A stretch of DNA of 64,000 nt, taken from positions 1 through 64,000 of the forward strand of contig JARLGZ010000004.1 in the NCBI GenBank assembly GCA_031292515.1, written 5' to 3'. Origin of the DNA: Puia sp. (GTDB taxonomy: Bacteria; Bacteroidota; Bacteroidia; Chitinophagales; Chitinophagaceae). The notes beneath the pieces are model-generated. The model made no database searches. It had not been told where the DNA came from and saw only the letters and a program-made list of their open reading frames with translations. The translations under genes and the position numbers were made by a program. Position 1 is the first letter of the stretch; every line of letters starts with the position of its first letter. This document shows positions 1 through 5,336 of the stretch, in pieces.

Positions 1-102
1 ACCCATATAATATGATAATCACACTTATAGACAACATGGGACTGCTTCCTATATTTGCTCATACACCAAATGTAAGCATTCGGCACAGCCCCGAATACAC
101 CA

Positions 103-121
103 CCACCGCCAAAGGCGGTGG
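103..121. repeat. Perfect 8-bp hairpin with AAA loop next to a gene truncation
   Basis: The arms ccaccgcc and ggcggtgg are separated by aaa. The hairpin ends about 15 bp before homology to the AbiEii remnant begins. Compact hairpins of this kind mark the ends of IS200/IS605-type elements, so this may be the scar of such an insertion, but no transposase is visible in the first 100 bases. A plain terminator is less likely because no T-run follows. Confidence 0.35.
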
Positions 122-135
122 GTCTCTATGTTTGA

Positions 136-582
136 CTAGACCGACAGCATCCGCGCGATTTGTTCGATGTAAAATATTTGCTAGAAATGGAAGGTTTCAC
201 ACAGGAGATAAAAGAGGGTTTTTTGCTATGTCTACTTTGCAGTGACAGACCGATCAATGAAGTGATTATCCCGAATTTTCAGGATCAACGCTCAGCGCTT
301 GCCAATCAGTTTTCGGGTATGACAGATGAAGCATTCAGTTACGAGGAATACGAAAGTATCCGGGAAAAACTCGTAGCAACTATTCACAAAAATTTGACTG
401 ATAGCGATAAGGAATTTTTATTAAGCGTCAAAAACATTACACCAGATTGGAGTATCTGTAATTTTCAGCGTTTCCCGGCAATTAACTGGAAATTGCAGAA
501 CCTTCAAAATTTGAAAAATAAAAATCCAGATAAGCATCGTGAGCAATATGAAATTCTTAAAAAGAAGCTGAACAGCCTATAA
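136..582 (+). pseudogene. C-terminal remnant of AbiEii/AbiGii-type nucleotidyltransferase toxin
   Basis: The open frame reads LDRQHPRDLFDVKYLLE from position 136, with a TGA just upstream at 133-135. The stretch DRQHPRDLFDVKYLL is typical of the C-terminal half of AbiEii/AbiGii (DUF1814) toxins, which transfer nucleotides to tRNA in type IV toxin-antitoxin and abortive-infection modules. Intact members are about 280-300 residues with an N-terminal nucleotidyltransferase core; only about 149 codons remain and the core is missing. No AbiEi-like antitoxin is seen upstream. The TTG at 160 is only the first possible start in the frame. The family call is from recognition of the motif; the loss of function is inferred from the missing catalytic half. 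Confidence 0.7.
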
Positions 583-738
583 GTACGTATATTGGCTGTC
601 TTTGTTATCATTACTGAGCTAAAATTGTGCGGTGATTAGGACTTATCGCCTGGAAACCATAATATTTTAGGTTTACAAACCTAAAATATCATAATCATTC
701 GGGAATTGAAAGCCTGTTTTAACTAAACTGCACAATTT

Positions 739-787
739 CAGTGACCGAAACAGTGACCGAAACAGTGACCAATTTAGTGACCAAATT
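739..787. repeat. Four tandem GTGACC-type repeats, about 12 bp each
   Basis: Two copies of cagtgaccgaaa are followed by cagtgaccaatt and tagtgaccaaat in direct orientation. They lie downstream of the AbiEii remnant and upstream of the terminator. They could be iterons or binding sites left by the mobile element, or simple slippage products. Confidence 0.6.
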
Positions 788-885
788 CGACGAAATTTAA
801 AATCGTAACCAACTAAATACCAATGAATAAGACGACCGAAAAAGTGCCGAGAGAAATTTGAATCTCATCCCGCGCATAGTTTTAT

Positions 886-929
886 ATAACGCTCTTTAAT
901 ACAATAAATTACAGAGCGTTATTTTTTTA
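886..929 (+). terminator. Rho-independent terminator
   Basis: The perfect 10-bp arms ataacgctct (886-895) and agagcgttat (913-922) are followed by a T-run on the + strand. It would stop transcription from the AbiEii side before the integrase remnant. Confidence 0.7.
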
Positions 930-1032
930 TATACAATTTCGACTTTCGCTGATTCTCAGTGGCTTTTACATTGTATCTTTTTACATTTGGCGAACATTCG
1001 GCGAGCGAAATCTACCGCGAAAAATCGCGGTG

Positions 1033-1185
1033 ATGGGCGTGGTATTTGAAAGACGATTGCCGAAGAACTGCGCAAAATATTGGTGCTATTTTGAGCATGG
1101 CAAAGGATCTGGTCAACATGTCTCGACGGGCGTTGTTACTTACATCCATCCCAAGAATCAAATCGAGTGGAAGCACAACCTCACG
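1033..1185 (+). pseudogene. N-terminal fragment of a tyrosine recombinase (integrase)
   Basis: The frame from ATG 1033 contains KYWCYFEHGKGSGQHVSTG followed by VVTYIHPKNQIEWKHN. This matches the start of Bacteroidota site-specific integrases, in which a KW(Y)xFEWGKGxGQRxxTGxFTY segment precedes the SAM-like arm-binding domain. Homology stops near 1185, where the sequence joins another gene remnant. The whole core-binding and catalytic region (R-H-R-Y) is absent. A closely similar N-terminal piece occurs at 11869-12100, so at least two recombinase genes once lay in this island. Confidence 0.6.
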
Positions 1186-1713
1186 AGCCCGCTTCTCACC
1201 AATGGGCTTGGCTCAAAAGCACTCTATCCTCCTTTGACGACAACACCCTATACAATGTCGATTTCACCGTCTCTATGGGAGAAGACAGCGCCGACGGCCT
1301 ATGCTCCTACAAAGGCAACAACACTTTCTTGATGACCATCAACGGCAGCGACGCCAACGATTCCTGCTATTCCCGGATCTACCTCGCAAGCATTATGATC
1401 CACGAAGCCTTTCACGCCAAACTCCGTCAAAAGGCGCTTGAAACCTTCGGCGAAGCCACCATTGCCCAGTGGCCCAAGCCCATCGATGATATGACCCTGA
1501 GCGAACTCGCCTCTTATTTCGAGGCCGATTCCAAAGCAGACAATATCTGGGAAGCCACAGGTCGGCAGCGCCATCGAGCCCTACGAAGCCCTCATGTACA
1601 TGGGCCTCCAAAACTCCACCCTGTACCAGGAGCAAGTCGTTGCGACCGGTCTGAGCGCCAGCTTTCAGGCGTATTGGGGAGAATTAAACGAAGGGGGGAA
1701 GTGCTCGGACTAA
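1167..1713 (+). pseudogene. Frame-shifted remnant of a putative zinc peptidase-like protein (HEAFH motif)
   Basis: Frame 3 from about 1167 contains IMIHEAFHAKLRQKALETFG, a helix with an HExxH-like motif typical of metallopeptidase-like domains. At about 1563 the homologous reading jumps to the next frame, which continues as EPYEALMYMGLQNSTLYQEQ and ends at TAA 1711-1713 after a CSD tail. The 5' end is missing because the frame is joined to the integrase remnant. Sequence at the jump suggests a deletion, not a single-base error. Full-length relatives appear to be C-terminal domains of secreted Bacteroidota proteins, but I do not recognise the exact family. The gene cannot make the original product. 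Confidence 0.55.
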
Positions 1714-1729
1714 CCCATCTATCCATTTG

Positions 1730-1760
1730 AAAAACACTTTCTTTTACGGAAAGTGTTTTT
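1730..1760 (+). terminator. Rho-independent terminator
   Basis: The perfect 11-bp arms aaaaacacttt and aaagtgttttt surround a 9-base loop and the second arm ends in a T-run. It lies 17 bp after the stop of the peptidase remnant and isolates the next operon. Confidence 0.75.
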
Positions 1761-1781
1761 CTATTATAGGTGAAAACACCC

Positions 1782-1812
1782 TTGACAATCCCAACAACAT
1801 TTTGTTTCTTTG
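1782..1812 (+). promoter_or_regulatory. Candidate promoter of the ATPase-DUF4325-PIN operon
   Basis: TTG (1782-1784) is followed after exactly 20 bp by TTTCTTTG (1805-1812), one mismatch from the Bacteroidota -7 box TAnnTTTG. It starts just after the upstream terminator. If real, transcription starts near 1818-1820, so the TTG codon at 1810 could not be the start of translation. Confidence 0.5.
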
Positions 1813-2694
1813 GCCGCTTCACAAACCAATTTTCTATTGAGCGACAAACCCACATATACCATTTCCTTAAAAGAAATCGAAACCAATCATGCAGGCGTAT
1901 CCGAACTCCTGAAATTTTATGAATGGGCGCGCCAGTACAAATACAGCAGCGTACAACTCAATATATCCCCGTGCAATTCGATGGACGCCAACTTATCCGC
2001 CCTTCTGCTTGCCATCGTCCATAAACTAAAAGCAGAAAACAAAATATATGTCTTTCTCATACTCGCCGACGGTATGAACGTATTTATGAGGAACGGCCTG
2101 ATCGCCCATCTATCAGGAAAGGGAAACGCAAATCCCTATACAGACAACCGGGAATCGACTATACCCTGCACTGTATTCGACACAACCGACGATGAAGGAT
2201 TCTGCCAGTACGTGCGAAGAGATTTTTTTGGTCATCGCGGACTATTAAATGTGCCCTCCACCACCAAGATCAACCTGACTACCCATTTCGAGGAAATTTT
2301 TGTAAATGTCCTGCAACACGCCGAAACAACCTATCCCGTCTTTACCTGCGGTCAATACTTTCCAGAAAAGAACGTATTGAAATTCACACTCGTGGACCTG
2401 GGCCAGGGGTTTCTGAAAAAAATCGCCCAAAAAACGAAAGGAGAAGTCAACACGGATAACCAGGCTATAATTTGGTCTACCTACGACTTGAATACGACAA
2501 AAGACATCCTTACCTTTGGTCCCGGTGGCACGGGGCTGAAAGAGTTAAAAAAATATTGCGCTGAAAACGACGGTTCACTGCATATCTCTTCAGGTCAAGG
2601 GTATGTTAATTTTTTGAAAGGCAAGACGATGGAATATCGACTGCCCGCACCTATGCCAGGTTCACTTGTTAATCTTATATTCCGTAAAATATAG
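1810..2694 (+). CDS. GHKL (HATPase_c) ATPase with STAS-like N-terminal half
   Basis: The 294-residue frame has two parts. Residues about 15-135 show an alternating pattern like STAS/anti-anti-sigma folds (SSVQLNISPCNSMDANLSAL). Residues about 150-270 are a histidine-kinase-like ATPase: N-box HFEEIFVNVLQHAE (E161, E162, N166), G1 box DLGQG (196-200), and lid GPGGTGLKEL (237-246). No dimerisation helix with a phospho-accepting His is visible, so it resembles SpoIIAB/RsbW-type ATPases more than sensor kinases. It is the first gene of an operon with a STAS-like protein and a PIN nuclease. There is no ATG near the N-terminus; TTG 1810 is the longest choice, but the candidate promoter favours the in-frame TTG at 1837. 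Role inferred: nucleotide-dependent or kinase control of its neighbours. Confidence 0.75.
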   Translation: MAASQTNFLLSDKPTYTISLKEIETNHAGVSELLKFYEWARQYKYSSVQLNISPCNSMDANLSALLLAIVHKLKAENKIYVFLILADGMNVFMRNGLIAHLSGKGNANPYTDNRESTIPCTVFDTTDDEGFCQYVRRDFFGHRGLLNVPSTTKINLTTHFEEIFVNVLQHAETTYPVFTCGQYFPEKNVLKFTLVDLGQGFLKKIAQKTKGEVNTDNQAIIWSTYDLNTTKDILTFGPGGTGLKELKKYCAENDGSLHISSGQGYVNFLKGKTMEYRLPAPMPGSLVNLIFRKI

Positions 2695-2735
2695 AATGTT
2701 GTATCTTTGCCACCTTTTTCTTAAATTAGCCTTAT

Positions 2736-3080
2736 ATGGAAACCGTTAAATTGGTTGATATCATCGGTTCCGCATCGGCGGTTTCGCCCAGGACAGGGAT
2801 GATAGCGTATGATTTTGTGACGTCGAGAATATCCAGCGGTACGCCTGTGCGGGTCAGTTTTGCGGGCATAGAAGACCTCACCTCGGCATTCTGCAATTCC
2901 TTTATCGGGAAGCTCTATATGAATTTCGATCCTTCCGTTTTGAAATCTTTGTTTCAGATCGAAGGCATACCTGAAGGTCATATCTGGCAGAAAAAAATCC
3001 AAAGCGCCATCCTGCTCGGCACAAATGAAAATGCGAGAAATCTGCACAAGGACAACCTCGCCGAAGTCATACTATCCTGA
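2736..3080 (+). CDS. STAS-like DUF4325 protein
   Basis: This 114-residue protein matches the DUF4325 pattern: an N-terminal strand-helix with SVSP-like spacing (ASAVSPRTGMIAYDFV), a strand (PVRVSFAGIEDL), then the helix start TSAFCNSFIGKLYMNF (residues 49-64) where STAS domains carry their regulatory serine (S50 or S55 here). The ATPase gene ends 41 bp upstream; a TATCTTTG box (2702-2709) in that gap could add an internal promoter. Its TGA overlaps the ATG of the PIN gene (TGATG), which implies coupled translation. By analogy with anti-anti-sigma factors it may bind the neighbouring ATPase and be phosphorylated by it; this is inference. DUF4325 itself has no established activity that I know of. 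Confidence 0.75.
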   Translation: METVKLVDIIGSASAVSPRTGMIAYDFVTSRISSGTPVRVSFAGIEDLTSAFCNSFIGKLYMNFDPSVLKSLFQIEGIPEGHIWQKKIQSAILLGTNENARNLHKDNLAEVILS

Positions 3081-3667
3081 TGCCCCTCCCAAACATTTGT
3101 CCACTCAACAAAGCAAAGGTAAAATCCGCCAGTTATTTTGCCGACGCAAACGTTTGGATTTACTCACTGCAAAATTGGGATAACCTCCAGCCGTGGGAAG
3201 ACCAGTACTACCAGTTCTTTTTTGACATCATCGAAAGCAAATTAGATCCCAAACCCAGGATCCTGATGCCCACCCTCCTGCTCTCCGAGATCGTCAATAC
3301 CTACCTAAGAAAATTTGCCATTCCCGAATACCGGATGGACAACGCCATTCCACCCGCACAGGAAATCGATTTCAAAAAAGACTACCGCCCCACGCAGCAC
3401 TACAAAGACAGCTATGAAAAAATAATGGATGACATCGGCGGCCTGCGTTCCAGTATAGAATACGTGGACGACGAAACCATCGCCAACCATGACACCCTTT
3501 GCAATAAATTACTTGGAATATTTGACTACAACGACTACCTGTACTATACCCTTTGCAAAGAGCTGAACAAGACCAGAAGGGTCGTCCTTCTTACTAACGA
3601 CAGTGATTTCCAGGTTACCGATATCGAAATAATCACCCGCAACCGCACCCTTCTCGAACTACGATAA
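3080..3667 (+). CDS. PIN-domain nuclease
   Basis: The 195-residue product has the acidic residues of PIN RNases in the right order: D22 in FADANVWIY, E70 in LLLSEIVNTYL, D149/D152 in GIFDYNDYLYY, and D174/D176 in LLTNDSDF. PIN domains are metal-dependent ribonucleases, best known as VapC toxins. At 195 residues it is longer than a typical VapC (about 130-140), with an extra helical insert at about residues 85-135. The ATG overlaps the stop of the DUF4325 gene by one base. There is no VapB-like antitoxin; the neighbours suggest that control is through the ATPase/STAS pair. A toxin, a defence effector or an RNA-processing enzyme are all possible. Confidence 0.8.
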   Translation: MPLPNICPLNKAKVKSASYFADANVWIYSLQNWDNLQPWEDQYYQFFFDIIESKLDPKPRILMPTLLLSEIVNTYLRKFAIPEYRMDNAIPPAQEIDFKKDYRPTQHYKDSYEKIMDDIGGLRSSIEYVDDETIANHDTLCNKLLGIFDYNDYLYYTLCKELNKTRRVVLLTNDSDFQVTDIEIITRNRTLLELR

Positions 3668-3687
3668 ACAATAGTATCCAGCCTGCC

Positions 3688-3880
3688 CTATTGCTGATAA
3701 AATCCATCATCCCCAAACGCCAGCCAGAAACCATACCGTATATTCTTGTTTCTCCGCTTTTCTTCCGGGATCAGCCGCACCTGCCGGGGCAGCGCGTCCT
3801 GTCGGGCATGCTTACTGCATAAATAAGGCAGCATCGTTTCCGCGATGACCACCAGCCGACCTATTCATGCCCCTTAGCGG
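3688..3880 (-). pseudogene. C-terminal fragment of an unrecognised protein
   Basis: Read on the minus strand, an open stretch ends in NIRYGFWLAFGDDGFYQQ and TAG (3688-3690), preceded by VVIAETMLPYLCSKHARQ. It has the amino-acid texture of a real protein but no start, and it breaks near 3880 at the join with a + strand fragment. I do not recognise the family. Confidence 0.35.
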
Positions 3881-3924
3881 CACCATCGTCGCTATCAACA
3901 ACCAGCTAAAACACAACCCTACCC

Positions 3925-4227
3925 TTGTCAATGTGGGCCGATATTCTTTGTTTCGGTCATTCCCACAAACCCTATCACCGCATCTTGCAAGACGGCCCCC
4001 GGCATTACCACGCCATCAACACCGGTTCCGTCGGCAAGCCCAAAGACGGCAATCCACAGGGCGGCTATGTCCTCCTGCATATCAACGACCACAGCAGCAA
4101 CGCCGATCCGGACAGCCTCTGCGGCGAATTCATTCGCTTCGATTACGATGTAGAACTATCCGCCCGCTCCCTCGAAGGCAGTCCCCTACCCTCCGAGTTC
4201 GCCGATATGCTGCGCAAAGCCCATTAG
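3925..4227 (+). pseudogene. C-terminal fragment of a calcineurin-like metallophosphoesterase
   Basis: The frame contains ADILCFGHSHKPYHRIL, NTGSVGKPKDGNPQGGYVLL and a family-like C-terminus. GHSH supplies metal ligands in the last part of the YfcE/MJ0936-type phosphoesterase fold. Intact relatives are about 240 residues; the N-terminal metal motifs (DxH, GDxxD, GNHD) are all missing, so the enzyme is dead. The upstream frame around 3867 is unrelated. It is one of four consecutive gene fragments between 3.7 and 4.75 kb. Confidence 0.65.
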
Positions 4228-4265
4228 GCCAATATTTGCTATCTTAAACAAGCAAAACGGAACGC

Positions 4266-4430
4266 ATGAACATCATCCCGCTGCTGCCCGAGCACTGGCC
4301 CACCGTCAAGGTCATCTACGAAGCCCTGCATCCCAATTACAAACAACTCTTGCTTGCTTTCGTCGGATGCACACTATCAATAATGCGTGGCCTCTGCCAA
4401 CAGAATCCCGGCATGGACGTCCAGGACTGA
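4266..4430 (+). pseudogene. N-terminal fragment of a GNAT acetyltransferase
   Basis: ATG 4266 opens with MNIIPLLPEHWPTVKVIYE, the usual first strand and helix of a small GNAT N-acetyltransferase. After this the frame runs into foreign sequence (LHPNYKQLLLAFVG) and stops at 4428-4430 after 54 codons. The acetyl-CoA-binding R/QxxGxG/A segment is absent. The start sits 36 bp after the phosphoesterase remnant, so the original gene order may be kept. Confidence 0.5.
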
Positions 4431-4469
4431 CTGGTTCAAAAGCAATGGATCAGGTCGCGGAGAATGAAA

Positions 4470-4745
4470 GACAATTTCTCCTGGTGCTACCTGTGACCGG
4501 CGCCAACCCCTCCGTGGGATTTATATATGGAGCAGGGCTTACATATGCCTATACTTCAGGATTACCTGGCCCAAGAGCCTCCAATATCAGCAGTAATGCC
4601 TCATATTCGACCAAAGGCCTCATGAACCTAAATATAAAAAGCAATCTGTCCTCTCTTCGAGGCAGGTTGTTCCTCAATGGGGACTGGCGCTTTTTCATTA
4701 TCTCAGAGACCACCTATGGACTAGGCTCTGCCACCAAAATAAAGG
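4470..4745 (+). pseudogene. Fragment of an outer-membrane beta-barrel (surface-antigen/BamA-like) protein
   Basis: The frame reads LPVTGANPSVGFIYGAGLTY, then NASYSTKGLMNLNIKSN, then RLFLNGDWRFFIISETTYGLG. Glycine/aromatic alternation with a turn after each strand is typical of the last strands of D15/Omp85-like barrels in Bacteroidota. Just upstream, related sequence (MKDNFSWCYL) lies in another frame, so there is also a frameshift near 4490. The piece ends abruptly before the stress-protein gene. It cannot encode a working barrel. Confidence 0.5.
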
Positions 4746-4779
4746 CCAGCCCTTGCAATACGGCGCCAGGAAGACCGCG

Positions 4780-5205
4780 TTATCGCGCATCGGCAGGTAT
4801 TACTACCACCGGCACCTGCGCATGCCGCAGCACCTGCTCCGCCACGCTGCCCATCAACAGATGGGACACCCCTTTCCGTCCATGTGTACCCATGACGATC
4901 ATATCTGCCTTCCACTCACCCGCCAGTTTGATCAACATGGCGGCAGGCGATCCCACCTCAGCAAAAATCCAGGCATCTTTTACACCGAGCACACGCATCA
5001 GGTGCTCGAGCATCGCCTGTCCGGCCTCCCTGGAAGTATTAATCAAGTCGAGGCCGCTGTAGCCGCCTTCGCCGGTCACCATCGATGGCTCGACAATCGT
5101 AACCAATGCTATTTCACCGTGAAGAGCCGCAGCTAGTTCAACGCCCTTTTGCGCAATCACTTCGGATAAAACGCCGCCATTGACCGCTATAAAGATTCTC
5201 CGCAT
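4780..5205 (-). CDS. Universal stress protein (UspA family)
   Basis: The 141-residue, single-domain protein begins MRRIFIAVNGG, the first beta strand of Usp proteins, and has the nucleotide-binding signature GTHGRKGVSHLLMGSVAEQV near the C-terminus (G-2x-G-9x-G-S). This signature indicates an ATP-binding Usp. It is cytoplasmic and usually helps cells through energy or redox stress. It is divergent from the P-type ATPase gene 130 bp away, a pairing often seen in oxygen- or energy-stress regulons. The start codon gives the canonical N-terminus with no extension. Confidence 0.88.
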   Translation of the reverse strand: MRRIFIAVNGGVLSEVIAQKGVELAAALHGEIALVTIVEPSMVTGEGGYSGLDLINTSREAGQAMLEHLMRVLGVKDAWIFAEVGSPAAMLIKLAGEWKADMIVMGTHGRKGVSHLLMGSVAEQVLRHAQVPVVVIPADAR

Positions 5206-5336
5206 AGTTGATAACGATTAAGTGTCTAAGATAGACAACCCGGTGCCATTTCTCCTGACATACATCACCTGCAGGCATGATTTAAAATGACACCAAAAAG
5301 AATTCCTACCTTTCCCCATCCCAGCCAACCATCACC

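Larger units (their letters stand above)
583..1032. other. Non-coding spacer with short repeats, a terminator and a tRNA T-arm-like string
   Basis: No convincing gene is present. The spacer contains four GTGACC repeats (739-787), a string at about 851-875 that resembles the T-arm and acceptor end of a tRNA (tttgaatctcatcccgcgc) without the rest of a tRNA, a strong terminator (886-929), and then the remnant of an integrase gene. A tRNA 3' end, a terminator and then an integrase is the usual order at an integration site, so this may be an old attachment site. That reading is inference. Confidence 0.4.

Noticed and set aside
12-245. 77-codon plus-strand frame at the left edge
   Set aside because: No protein-like texture, and it overlaps the AbiEii remnant in another frame.
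851-875. Full tRNA gene at the T-arm-like string
   Set aside because: No anticodon arm, D-arm or 5' acceptor strand can be found upstream; at best a 3' fragment.
3867-4247. 126-codon plus-strand frame
   Set aside because: Arg/Pro/Gln-rich shadow of the phosphoesterase remnant frame.
4753-5136. Plus-strand frame opposite the universal stress protein
   Set aside because: Antisense shadow; the minus-strand Usp motifs are decisive.
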